NCBI GenBank assembly: GCA_016184315.1
Contig: JACPCU010000029.1
Coordinates: 1 to 43,218, forward strand
From: Nitrososphaerota archaeon
GTDB lineage: Archaea; Thermoproteota; Nitrososphaeria; Nitrososphaerales; JACQRY01
Direction of reading: 5' to 3'
Length of the DNA stretch: 43,218 nucleotides
Part shown: piece after piece, positions 1 to 7,721 of the stretch
How positions within the stretch are numbered: the stretch's first letter is position 1
Layout: each line of letters opens with the position of its first letter
The notes under the pieces: model-generated
What the model was told of the DNA's origin: nothing
The model's input: the letters and a program-made list of their open reading frames with translations, nothing else
Database searches by the model: none
Program-made: the position numbers and the translations under genes

Positions 1-80
1 GGAAGAGTGTTCAGAGTTTATTTGGTTGGGGGGACAGAACCTTATTCTTAATTGTAGGTGTTGGCTGCGCGGGTGGGCGT

Positions 81-156
81 GGGGCTGTCGTCTAGTTTGG
101 TCCAGGATTCCAGCCTTGGGAGCTGGCGGTCGTGGGTTCAAATCCCACCAGCCCCA
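81..156 (+). tRNA. tRNA-Pro (anticodon TGG)
   Basis: The acceptor stem GGGGCTG/CAGCCCC, the T arm GTGGG-TTCAAAT-CCCAC and the anticodon stem CCAGC/GCTGG all pair perfectly. The seven-base anticodon loop CTTGGGA places TGG at 117-119, which reads proline CCA codons. The discriminator base is A at 156 and no CCA tail is encoded. No intron is seen. Confidence 0.95.
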
Positions 157-225
157 CTTATCGTTTTGTTTAGGAGAGAATCTAAGACAGTTCTGGCCTA
201 ACTGCCATCACGCATAACCTAAAGT

Positions 226-233
226 CTTATAAC
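226..233 (+). promoter_or_regulatory. TATA box of the vapBC-like operon
   Basis: The A/T-rich octamer CTTATAAC lies 24-31 nt upstream of the ATG at 257, the spacing expected if transcription starts at or just before the start codon (leaderless mRNA). Confidence 0.5.
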
Positions 234-256
234 AAGCTTCTAGACCATTTGTACTT

Positions 257-487
257 ATGGTCGAAGTCATAAAGGCCGAAGTGGAGGAGGCATTGGCAAA
301 GAAGTTTAGGAAGAAGGCTATGGAGGTTTACGGATATAAGAAGGGAGCCATGAAGATGGCTCTTGAGGATTTGATGCGGCGATTTGCGTCAAGGGGCAAG
401 GCAGATTGGGGAGCATTGAAGGGTGTGCTCGTGTCAGAAGTTTCTGCGGTGGAGCTGCAGCATCGTGCCTGGAGAAAGGTCGACTGA
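257..487 (+). CDS. Probable VapB-type antitoxin
   Basis: This 76-residue, lysine- and arginine-rich protein has a predicted helical N-terminus ending in an alternating acidic/basic segment, and ends directly against a PIN-domain gene: its TGA at 485-487 is followed immediately by the TTG start of the toxin. Antitoxins of VapBC systems bind their own promoter with the N-terminal part and wrap the PIN toxin with the C-terminal part. No AbrB or ribbon-helix-helix signature is obvious by eye, so the call rests mainly on size, charge and operon position. Confidence 0.65.
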   Translation: MVEVIKAEVEEALAKKFRKKAMEVYGYKKGAMKMALEDLMRRFASRGKADWGALKGVLVSEVSAVELQHRAWRKVD

Positions 488-886
488 TTGATATTACTGG
501 ACACTAACATATTCTTAGAGCTGCTCTTAGATCGTAAGAAAGCTGGTGAATGTGAAGAGCTACTTGACAGGGTCGCGGAGGGAGCTGTAGAAGCCGTCGT
601 CACCAAATTCACTGTTCACGCAATTGAAGCTTTGGTTGACAACCCTAAAACGATCCTGACTTTTCTTAAGAACCTTAACAACTCGGTCGGACTGGAGGTC
701 TATGATACGAGCTTGGAGGAAGAATCAGCAGTTCCTTGGATAATGGAAACCACTCGACTCGACTTTGACGACGCGTTGCAATACTATGTGGCCCAACGGT
801 CGGATGCTGAGGCGATAGTTAGTTTCGACAAGCATTTCGACGGATTGGACATACCGAGAAAGGAACCTAAAGAGTTCGCTACATGA
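488..886 (+). CDS. PIN-domain ribonuclease toxin (VapC-like)
   Basis: This is a 132-residue PIN domain, a Mg-dependent RNase fold whose VapC members cleave tRNA or rRNA. The first strand LLDTNIFLE supplies Asp5. Further acidic residues at the usual positions are Glu47, Asp94/Asp95 in LDFDDAL and Asp114 in SFDKHFD. The TTG start abuts the stop codon of the upstream antitoxin-like gene with zero spacing, indicating translational coupling. Length is normal for VapC. Its RNA target cannot be read from sequence. Confidence 0.85.
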   Translation: MILLDTNIFLELLLDRKKAGECEELLDRVAEGAVEAVVTKFTVHAIEALVDNPKTILTFLKNLNNSVGLEVYDTSLEEESAVPWIMETTRLDFDDALQYYVAQRSDAEAIVSFDKHFDGLDIPRKEPKEFAT

Positions 887-951
887 TCTAAAATAGTAAT
901 TCACCATTAATCTCCACATAGATCTGATTCCGTATCCTCGCGACTTCTCAG

Positions 952-1380
952 CTACATGGGTGTGATGAAGTTGCCGTCTGCATCTGTAATGAGCGTGCCT
1001 ATGTTATCTGCTATATGGGTCATCAACCTCCCCGGTATGTTGGTAGACTCGTCATCCATGACTGTACCAGTGTTAACAGGGTCTCTGTAGGGGTCTTCGC
1101 TGTCCTTATACTCGTCGAATTTACCTAACATGTGCCCGAACTCATGGGCAACAGCATGGGTTTGGTCAAGATTGTCCTAAGTAGTCATGTTGGATCGGTC
1201 CACTCATCAGCGTGCTTCACTTTGACCGTGCAATGATATTTAGTCTCCTGTTCTCTCAACTTTGAAAATCATAGTCATGGCTTCTGACTGAAGTCTGGTG
1301 CTCGCTGGGTGATTTTCATTCACATGCTCTTCCATAGCTTCTGCTACGGGTTTGCTTTCGTTATGTTTCTCTAATTGGGA
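952..1380 (-). pseudogene. Decayed zinc metalloprotease remnant
   Basis: The reverse strand encodes a zinc-protease active site, AVAHEFGHMLGKFDEY (about 1105-1163), followed by a coherent tail reading DPVNTGTVMDD and ending at a TAG at 952-954. Upstream coding-like sequence runs in other frames: one stretch around 1243-1370 ends at an in-frame TAA near 1240, and a second around 1185-1240 ends at a TGA. So at least two frameshifts separate pieces that read as one protein. No start codon is visible near fumC, so the 5' end also appears lost. HExxHxxGxxD is a metzincin/M12-like motif. An intact matrixin-like protease lies at 37593-38519, but the two are not close in sequence. Confidence 0.7.
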
Positions 1381-1401
1381 TTAGATTTTGTGGTTTTCTA
1401 G

Positions 1402-2811
1402 TTACATTATGCCGCCTTCGGTCATCTTCTTCAGGTTGAAGACCTTGTCCATCTGCTCCTTCGTCATGATACCCTCCTCCAACACAATCTCCCTCACAGT
1501 CTTCCCGCCTGAAAGAGCCTTCTTCGCGACCTTCGCCGAATTATCATACCCTATGACCGGCGAAATAGCCGTGATCAATGCTAAGCTGCTCTCAGCGTAC
1601 TTCAAGCACAGCTCCTTGTTCGCAGTGATACCTTTGACACACTTCTCAGCCAGAACCTTCGAAGCATTAGCCTCCAGATTAATCGACTCCAGCAAGCTGT
1701 ACGCTATTACAGGCATCATGATGTTAAGCTCCAGCTGACCGGCTGCGCCAGAGAACGTTACCGTAACATCGTTCCCAAGGATCTTGGCTACCACCATCAC
1801 AACAGCTTCAGGGATGACAGGGTTGACTTTGGCAGGCATGATGCTGGACCCGGGTTGAGTAGGAGGCAGTTCAATCTCACCGAAGCCCGTCCTAGGACCA
1901 GCGTTGAGTAGTCTAATGTCGTTGGCGATCTTGTTCAGGCTTACAGCCACGGTTCTAACCGCGCCGCTTGCCTCCACCGCCGCATCCTTCCCTTGCATGC
2001 CCTCAAACATGTTCTCACACTTCCTGAATTTTACACCAGTAGTCCTGCTGATCTCGGCAATAGCCGTCTCTGCGAACTTGGGATCAGCGTTGAGCCCTGT
2101 TCCCGTAGCTGTTCCTCCCAACGGAAGCTCAGAGAGATGACCCCTAGCCGCCTCAATCCTTCTTATTCCATGATCGATCATGCTCGCATAGGCACCGAAC
2201 TCTTGGCCCAAGGTGACTGGGACAGCGTCCTGAAGATGGGTTCTGCCAGCCTTGACGACATCCTTGAACTCTTCAGCTTTTGCTTTCAAGGTGTCTCTTA
2301 GAATCTTGAGGGAGGGTAGCAGCTTCTTCTCTATGGCTTCAAGGGCTGATACATGGATAGCCGTGGGAAACACATCGTTGGTAGACTGACCGATGTTAAC
2401 ATGATCGTTGGGATGAAGTATGCCCTTGTCGCCCCTCTTGCCTCCCAGCAGCTCTATACCCCTGTTAGCGATAACCTCGTTAGCATTCATGTTAGTCGAA
2501 GTACCGGAGCCCGTCTGAAAGATATCTACAGCAAACTGCCCGTCAAGCTTACCGTCCATCACTTCTTGAGCGGCCTTGATGATCGCATCGCCTTTTTTCG
2601 TGTCTAGGAGTCCTAGCTGCATGTTGGCCTTGGCTGCAGCCAGCTTAATGATTCCGAGTGCTCTTATGAATTCCCTTGGGAACCTGAGACCGGAAATCGG
2701 AAAATTGTCGATAGCCCTCTGAGTCTGAGCCCCGAAGTACGCGTCTGCGGGAACCCTGACTTCGCCCATAGTGTCTTTTTCAACCCTGAACCCTTGAGCA
2801 GTTCCACTCAA
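1402..2811 (-). CDS. fumC: Class II fumarate hydratase
   Basis: This enzyme interconverts fumarate and malate in the TCA cycle. It carries the class II fumarase/aspartase signature GSSIMPAKVNP, the substrate-loop segment SGTSTNMNANEV and the active-site region GRTHLQDAVPVT. It is distinguished from aspartase by the start FRVEKDTMGEVRVP. The frame is open to 2874, but that upstream ATG would precede the likely TATA box at 2853-2860, so the TTG at 2809-2811 (giving about 469 residues, normal for FumC) is preferred. It is transcribed divergently from the oxidoreductase gene at 3004. The class II enzyme is a single polypeptide, unlike the two-subunit iron-sulfur class I fumarases of many archaea. 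Confidence 0.93.
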   Translation of the reverse strand: MSGTAQGFRVEKDTMGEVRVPADAYFGAQTQRAIDNFPISGLRFPREFIRALGIIKLAAAKANMQLGLLDTKKGDAIIKAAQEVMDGKLDGQFAVDIFQTGSGTSTNMNANEVIANRGIELLGGKRGDKGILHPNDHVNIGQSTNDVFPTAIHVSALEAIEKKLLPSLKILRDTLKAKAEEFKDVVKAGRTHLQDAVPVTLGQEFGAYASMIDHGIRRIEAARGHLSELPLGGTATGTGLNADPKFAETAIAEISRTTGVKFRKCENMFEGMQGKDAAVEASGAVRTVAVSLNKIANDIRLLNAGPRTGFGEIELPPTQPGSSIMPAKVNPVIPEAVVMVVAKILGNDVTVTFSGAAGQLELNIMMPVIAYSLLESINLEANASKVLAEKCVKGITANKELCLKYAESSLALITAISPVIGYDNSAKVAKKALSGGKTVREIVLEEGIMTKEQMDKVFNLKKMTEGGIM

Positions 2812-2852
2812 CCCCACTTGCCACCTATGGTTGCGCAGAACGGCTGTCCCAG

Positions 2853-2860
2853 TAAATAAG
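2853..2860 (-). promoter_or_regulatory. TATA box for fumC
   Basis: On the minus strand the sequence CTTATTTA lies about 42-50 nt upstream of the TTG start at 2811. With transcription starting some 25 nt downstream of the box, only the TTG/GTG start region falls inside the transcript, which decides against the longer reading frame. Confidence 0.4.
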
Positions 2861-2895
2861 CCATACGTGAACAATATTCTTAGCCAAAATAAATC

Positions 2896-2912
2896 AATAT
2901 TTTCAAAATATT
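2896..2912. promoter_or_regulatory. 17-bp perfect palindrome in a divergent promoter region
   Basis: AATATTTT-C-AAAATATT is an inverted repeat with 8-bp arms and a one-base centre, midway between divergent fumC and the F420-type oxidoreductase gene. It could be a regulator operator or overlap a TATA element. No known consensus was recognised. Confidence 0.4.
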
Positions 2913-3003
2913 AGTAACATTAGAAGACCCTTGCCATTAACACAAGTTTCCACCCAAGAGGACAAAAGACTTAACAAAACTGCCTACCCCACCTAAAGCC
3001 GCA

Positions 3004-4002
3004 TTGCGCCTAGGCCTAGAAATATCCGCAACAGAACTAACCTCCACCCAAATCCTCCGCTTAGCCAAAGAATCCGAGAAAAGAGGCGTGCACAGCCTAT
3101 GGATCAACGAAGACATAGGAAGAGACGCCGTATCCATCCTCGGAACACTGGCAGCCACAACCAGCAAACTAAGACTCGCAACAGGAGTCATCAACACCTA
3201 CACAAGGACACCCTTTCTCACAGCCATGACAGCAACAACCCTACAAGAACTCACCCACGGAAGACACATCCTCGGACTAAGCGACGCCCACACAGCCTCC
3301 AACACCAACATGCACGGCATAGTCTTCGAACCATGGGGACAAGCCCCCGCAAGAATGAGAGAATATTTGATAGTACTCACAAGGCTCTTGGCAGGAGAAA
3401 AAGTCTCTTGGAAAGGCAAATACATCCAAGTCCCAGACGCGAAGATGCCTCTACGCCCAGCCAAACCAGTACCCATCTACATAAACGCCCGAATGGAAGA
3501 GATGCTGGAAATAGCAGGAGAATTCATAGCAGGAGCCCACATCAGCATAGCAACACCCCAATGGATCAAAGGATTCGCGTTGCCACACATTAAGGCAGGA
3601 GCAGCCAAAAAAGAACGACGGCTAAGCGAAGTAGACGTCTCGTATCATCCCCTCCTGTGCCTCTCAGAAGACCATGACAAGGCCCTCAAAACAGCCAGAA
3701 AACGACTCTCAGGATACTTCGACAACCCCGAGACCATAGACCTACTCAAAGACTACGGGTTCAGAAAAGAAGCCACAGCCATAGAAGAAGCCAAAGACAA
3801 AGGCAGAAAACAGGAGCCTAGCGACAAACTCATCGAAGCCATAGCCCTAGTAGGATCACCTGAAACCGTAGGCAAAAGACTACGGCAATACATAGATGCA
3901 GGAGTCAAACTCCCCATACTGAGACCACAACCCATAGACAACGAAGGAGCATACACAGCAACAGAACGAGCCCTCCACAACATCAGTAAAATACTAGCCT
4001 AG
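3004..4002 (+). CDS. Luciferase-like (probably F420-dependent) oxidoreductase
   Basis: This 332-residue protein belongs to the bacterial luciferase-like TIM-barrel superfamily that includes Mer and F420-dependent alcohol and glucose-6-phosphate dehydrogenases. It shows the family beginning (RLGLEIS), helix AKESEKRGVHSLWINE, the SKLRLATGVIN strand and the LTHGRHILGLSD segment. The family uses F420H2 or FMN for hydride transfer. F420 use is inferred from the archaeal setting, and the substrate is unknown. It starts at TTG, with no better in-frame ATG nearby. A paralogue lies at 34343-35353. Confidence 0.82.
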   Translation: MRLGLEISATELTSTQILRLAKESEKRGVHSLWINEDIGRDAVSILGTLAATTSKLRLATGVINTYTRTPFLTAMTATTLQELTHGRHILGLSDAHTASNTNMHGIVFEPWGQAPARMREYLIVLTRLLAGEKVSWKGKYIQVPDAKMPLRPAKPVPIYINARMEEMLEIAGEFIAGAHISIATPQWIKGFALPHIKAGAAKKERRLSEVDVSYHPLLCLSEDHDKALKTARKRLSGYFDNPETIDLLKDYGFRKEATAIEEAKDKGRKQEPSDKLIEAIALVGSPETVGKRLRQYIDAGVKLPILRPQPIDNEGAYTATERALHNISKILA

Positions 4003-4083
4003 ACAGCAAAACACCATAAGCGCCGCCTTCACATAACAATCATCCCCCCATATCACACAGCAGCAGAAAAAACCACCTCCCAA

Positions 4084-4097
4084 CCCGTCTTGACGGC
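4084..4097. promoter_or_regulatory. Dyad CCGTC-TT-GACGG beside a TATA-like sequence
   Basis: The perfect inverted repeat CCGTCTTGACGG sits directly upstream of the A/T run CATATATAC (about 4097-4105), in the region ahead of the ornithine cyclodeaminase-family gene. This is a plausible operator, but no regulator family was recognised. Confidence 0.3.
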
Positions 4098-4101
4098 ATA
4101 T

Positions 4102-4139
4102 ATACAAAGGGGGTTCTACACGACCCACAACAGAGCTAT
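4102..4139 (-). repeat. Dispersed 38-nt conserved intergenic element, copy 1
   Basis: Read on the minus strand this segment matches 29983-30020 on the plus strand at 36 of 38 positions, including a 20-nt perfect block TGTGGGTCGTGTAGAACCCC. A further match CGTCAAG follows after a 3-nt length difference. GGGT and ACCC within it can form a small stem with an 8-nt loop. Neither copy lies in a recognisable gene. On the minus strand a TATA-like CTATAAG (about 4160-4166) lies about 25 nt before the element, so a small RNA is possible. Confidence 0.7.
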
Positions 4140-4194
4140 CCGGCTCCAGACACACAACAACTTATAGAACACCAGCATCAGACCAGCAACCAGA

Positions 4195-5187
4195 TTGCAA
4201 ACCCTGATCCTAAAAGGCTCAGACATCAAACCCCTCGCATCCATCAAAGACATCATACAGGCAGTAGAAGAAGCCTTCAAGCAGAAAGGCCTCGGAAAAG
4301 TCCAGATGCCCCCCAAAACCTACCTCTACTTCGAAAAACACGGAGGAGACCTCAGATCCATGCCCTCAGCCCTCGAATCACCGGAAATAGCAGGCGTCAA
4401 AGTCGTCAACTACCACCCCAACAACAGAAACCTCAAACTACCCTCAGTAATGGCAACAATAATCCTCATCGACCCCAAAACAGGCACACCCCTAGCCATC
4501 ATGGACGGAACATGGATAACAGCCATGCGCACAGGAGCAGCATCAGCAGTAGCAGCAAAACACCTAGCGAGAAAAAACTGCAAAACCCTCGGACTAGTAG
4601 GCACAGGAACACAAGCAGTAACCCAACTCATGGGCATCCACGCAGTCAGACCCATACAACAAGTCAAAGCCTACGACATCTACCCCGAAGGACGCAAAGC
4701 CTTCGTCGAAAAAATGAGCAGAGAATACCCCGACGTAACCTTCCAAGCAGTCAGCTCAGCAGAAGAAGCAGTCAAAGACAGCGACATCCTCGTCACAGTC
4801 ACCCCAGCAAGAGAACCCGTAGTCTTCAACCAGTGGATACAGGAAGGAATCCATATCTCAGCCATCGGCGCCGACGCCCCAGGCAAAGAAGAGCTAGACC
4901 CAGCGATACTGAAAAGAGCCAAGATAGTCGTAGACGACAAAGAGCAAACCTTCCACGCAGGCGAGATAAACGTCCCCCTCAAGAAAGGACTCATCAAACC
5001 CAGCGACATCTACGCGGAGCTAGGAGACATCGTAGCCGGCAAAGCAGAAGCCAGAGAATCAGACAGAGAAATAACGTTATTCGACTCCACTGGCGTAGCC
5101 ATTCTAGACGTAGTGTCAGCCAAGCTGGTCTACGACAGAGCAGTTCAGAAAGGAGTCGGCCTCAACCTAGACCTGGTATCATCATAA
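4195..5187 (+). CDS. Ornithine cyclodeaminase / mu-crystallin family dehydrogenase
   Basis: This 330-residue NAD(P)-binding protein is in the OCD/mu-crystallin family, which includes ornithine cyclodeaminase, alanine dehydrogenase (archaeal Ala type) and imine or ketimine reductases. Family features are MPPKTYLYFEKHGGDLRSMP near residues 40-60, the RTGAASAVAAKHLA segment and the Rossmann motif LGLVGTGTQA. A TTG start is used, and the TATA-like ACTTATAG at about 4159-4166 is about 30 nt upstream. A second family member lies at 16078-17034. The actual substrate cannot be assigned. Confidence 0.85.
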   Translation: MQTLILKGSDIKPLASIKDIIQAVEEAFKQKGLGKVQMPPKTYLYFEKHGGDLRSMPSALESPEIAGVKVVNYHPNNRNLKLPSVMATIILIDPKTGTPLAIMDGTWITAMRTGAASAVAAKHLARKNCKTLGLVGTGTQAVTQLMGIHAVRPIQQVKAYDIYPEGRKAFVEKMSREYPDVTFQAVSSAEEAVKDSDILVTVTPAREPVVFNQWIQEGIHISAIGADAPGKEELDPAILKRAKIVVDDKEQTFHAGEINVPLKKGLIKPSDIYAELGDIVAGKAEARESDREITLFDSTGVAILDVVSAKLVYDRAVQKGVGLNLDLVSS

Positions 5188-5209
5188 TCCATTCAGACAG
5201 CTAGAGCCG

Positions 5210-6238
5210 TTACCTGTAAGTAACATGAGGAGACAGAAGCCTCTTCGTGCTGCTGTACTCAGGCTCCACAGGCTCAGAAGGATCAAGGTAGTGCTTCGCA
5301 TGGTTCACTGCCACCGCAGCCTGAGCAAACCCCGTCGCAAGAAGTCCCAGCTTAACAGACCCCTCAGGAGAAGCAATATCACCAGCAGCATACACTCCGG
5401 GAATATTCGTCTCCATACGGCCATTAACCTTGATGGTTCGCCCATCTATCTGGAACCCCCAGTTCTTGATGGAACCAAGATCAGCTTTGAACCCGATGCT
5501 TACGATAACGGCGTCAACAGGCATGTAGCTCTCTTCATCTGTCTTACTGCTGTGGATGGTAACGGCCTCCACATGGTCACTGCCATGGATCTCAGTCACC
5601 TCCCAGAACATCCTCAGCTTAACATCTGAAGACATCAGCTCGGCAACGCTCCTCTCATGAGCCCTGAACACGTCTCTCCTATGAACCAAAGTAACCTCCT
5701 GAGCCCAATCTCTCAGCGTCAAAGCCCAATCCACAGCCGAGTCCCCTCCACCTACAATCAAAACCCGCTTTCCCCTCAACGCATTCTTATCCTTCACAAA
5801 ATACGAAACCCCCTTACCCTCAAACTCGTTCACACCAAGCGCCTCCAGCTTATTCGGCGCAAACGCCCCTACACCAGCAGCAACAAGAACCGTCTTAGAG
5901 TAGTGCTTCTCCCTCGACCCCTCCAACAACATCGTGTGATCCTCCAACACCTTCAGGTTCTGAACCTCCTCTTCGAAGAGAATAGTAGGCCTGAACTGCT
6001 GAGCCTGAACCAAAAGTTGACGGGCAAGATCCTTGGCGAGAATCTTAGGGAACCCAGGAGCATCATAAATGAACTTCTCAGGGTAGAGAACAGCACACTG
6101 GCCGCCAGCCTCGTGAAGAGCCTCCACCATCTTCACCCTCATATTCCTCAGACCGGCGCAGAAAGCAGCGTAGAGACCGACGGGACCAGCACCGATGATA
6201 GTCAGATCATACACCTCTCGACCAGTTTCAGCAGACAT
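5210..6238 (-). CDS. Ferredoxin/thioredoxin-reductase-like flavoprotein (FNR type 2)
   Basis: This 342-residue protein has two nucleotide-binding Rossmann motifs, GAGPVGLYAAF (FAD) near residue 16 and VGGGDSAVDWAL (NAD(P)H) near residue 160, plus the C-terminal FAD motif YAAGDIA. It lacks the CxxC redox pair of true thioredoxin reductases at the expected place. It carries the segment AVLYPEKFIYDAPGFP typical of YumC-type ferredoxin-NADP+ reductases. It probably moves electrons between NAD(P)H and ferredoxin. Divergent from the CBS gene at 6357. Confidence 0.82.
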   Translation of the reverse strand: MSAETGREVYDLTIIGAGPVGLYAAFCAGLRNMRVKMVEALHEAGGQCAVLYPEKFIYDAPGFPKILAKDLARQLLVQAQQFRPTILFEEEVQNLKVLEDHTMLLEGSREKHYSKTVLVAAGVGAFAPNKLEALGVNEFEGKGVSYFVKDKNALRGKRVLIVGGGDSAVDWALTLRDWAQEVTLVHRRDVFRAHERSVAELMSSDVKLRMFWEVTEIHGSDHVEAVTIHSSKTDEESYMPVDAVIVSIGFKADLGSIKNWGFQIDGRTIKVNGRMETNIPGVYAAGDIASPEGSVKLGLLATGFAQAAVAVNHAKHYLDPSEPVEPEYSSTKRLLSPHVTYR

Positions 6239-6356
6239 CCTACGCTCCTACTCCAATTTTCTCCAGAAACGTGTTGCAAAGATATGTAATATTAAAAGCT
6301 CGTCCCAAAGGGATAGGTTAATCTACTCCGCCATAACATATTCCAAAACGTAGAGT

Positions 6357-6764
6357 TTGCCCCGAGTAGAAGATTTGATGACTAAACACGTAATCACAAT
6401 TGAACCTAACGCTTCAGCCATCGAAGCAGCCAAGATCATGACAAAATCCGAAGTAGGCTGCCTAGTCGTCACCGACGGAAACGACGCTGTAGGAATAGTA
6501 ACTGAGAGAGACATGCTCACCAAAGTCACAGCGAAAGGCAAAGCCCCATCCAAAGTCAAAGTCTCCCAGATAATGTCCTCCCCTATCATAACAATCAAGC
6601 CCGACGACTCCATCAGAAATGCAGCCAAGCTGATGAGGGACAACGGCATAAGGAGGCTAATAGTAACGAACAACGGCAAGCTTAGAGGAGTTATCACGAT
6701 AAGAGACATCACCGACAGCATCGTCGGCACCATGGCTGAACTCGCAACCCCAGTCACAGAATGA
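6357..6764 (+). CDS. Tandem CBS-domain protein
   Basis: This 135-residue protein consists of two CBS motifs, each with the pattern LMTKHVITIEPNAS...GCLVVTD...GIVTERDM and then IMSSPIITIKPDDS...RRLIVTN...GVITIRDI. Such paired CBS modules bind adenosine nucleotides and act as energy sensors. It has no attached enzyme domain, so the partner is unknown. It starts at TTG at 6357. It ends 30 nt before the archaeosine gene cluster and may be co-transcribed with it. Confidence 0.9.
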   Translation: MPRVEDLMTKHVITIEPNASAIEAAKIMTKSEVGCLVVTDGNDAVGIVTERDMLTKVTAKGKAPSKVKVSQIMSSPIITIKPDDSIRNAAKLMRDNGIRRLIVTNNGKLRGVITIRDITDSIVGTMAELATPVTE

Positions 6765-6794
6765 CGCCGCCACAATCGTCACTGCAACACTGAC

Positions 6795-7721
6795 GTGAAA
6801 CCCCCTATGGCCAAAAACCAACCACACTCCATTAACCCTGCACTGATGAAAGGCCTGAAAAGAAAACTAGGCTCAGTAACCAGCGGAGCGTACTTCAAAG
6901 CCTACCGGGACAGCAAAGGCAACCTCCTGTCGTCAAACCTAGAGCTTGCAGTAGCCAAAATACTCGAATTCTCCGGAGCAGAATACGAGTACAGAAAAAA
7001 AGTCAAAGCCGCAGACACCAGCATCACCGTAGACTTCGTAACTAAACGCGGCTTCATACAGGTCTACGAAGACAGCACAAGCCTCTCCAAAGAAGAAGCT
7101 GAGAAGATAAGGCTCCTACAAAAAGCCCACAAAAACAAACAAACCCTAATAGTGGCTCGAACCAATATGCAGCCCAACCTAGAATCACTCGGCGTCCCCG
7201 TTGCAGCCCTAGCATCAGAAAGCCTAGAGACTCGCACCCAATCCCTATTCGTAGACGACCCATCCCTCTCCTTCGACTACTCACACATACTCCCATGGTC
7301 CAACAAATGCTCAGTGCTACACGGACACACCTCCACCATGCTCATAGAAGTCATAGGCAGACCCGTAAACGGAATGATAGTCGACTTCGGCGAAGTCAAA
7401 CAAATCGTCAAAGAATGCGTCCGAGCACTCGACCATAAGCTCTTCATAGCCCAAAAATACGTCAAGGAAGACAAAGACTCATCCTACAGAATCAGATTCA
7501 AAGGACCCAACGGAGCCTTCGACCTCACAGTACCCAAACAAAGCACCTTCCCACTGGAAGGCGAAGCCACAGTAGAGAACCTTGCCGAAGTAGTAGTCAA
7601 GATGGTTTCCCCCAAAATGCCCAGCAATGTGGAAGCACTGGGCGTGTACATCTACGAGGGATTAAACAAGGGTTCACACCTCTTAGCAAACCTAAAACAT
7701 GCAGATAGCTCCAAACGGTGA
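6795..7721 (+). CDS. 6-pyruvoyl-tetrahydropterin synthase (QueD-like) with an N-terminal nuclease-like domain
   Basis: The C-terminal half (about residues 158-300) is a PTPS/QueD domain, with zinc ligands His164 and His176/His178 (VLHGH), catalytic Cys172, Asp213-His214 (ALDHKLF) and Glu288 (VYIYEG). QueD makes 6-carboxytetrahydropterin from dihydroneopterin triphosphate on the way to preQ0. Residues 1-155 form an extra domain with Glu50 in NLELAVAKIL and Asp80 in TVDFVTKRGFIQVYED. This resembles the E...D...(E/Q)x pattern of PD-(D/E)XK nuclease folds but lacks the usual lysine. Typical QueD is about 120-150 residues, so this is a fusion. The start may be GTG 6795 or ATG 6807. It overlaps queC by 23 nt. 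Confidence 0.85.
   Translation: MKPPMAKNQPHSINPALMKGLKRKLGSVTSGAYFKAYRDSKGNLLSSNLELAVAKILEFSGAEYEYRKKVKAADTSITVDFVTKRGFIQVYEDSTSLSKEEAEKIRLLQKAHKNKQTLIVARTNMQPNLESLGVPVAALASESLETRTQSLFVDDPSLSFDYSHILPWSNKCSVLHGHTSTMLIEVIGRPVNGMIVDFGEVKQIVKECVRALDHKLFIAQKYVKEDKDSSYRIRFKGPNGAFDLTVPKQSTFPLEGEATVENLAEVVVKMVSPKMPSNVEALGVYIYEGLNKGSHLLANLKHADSSKR

Noticed and set aside
4512-5204. Long open frame of about 230 codons overlapping the OCD-family gene in another frame
   Set aside because: Rich in Arg/Ser/His, no motif, and fully explained as the shadow of a purine-poor, C-rich coding region.
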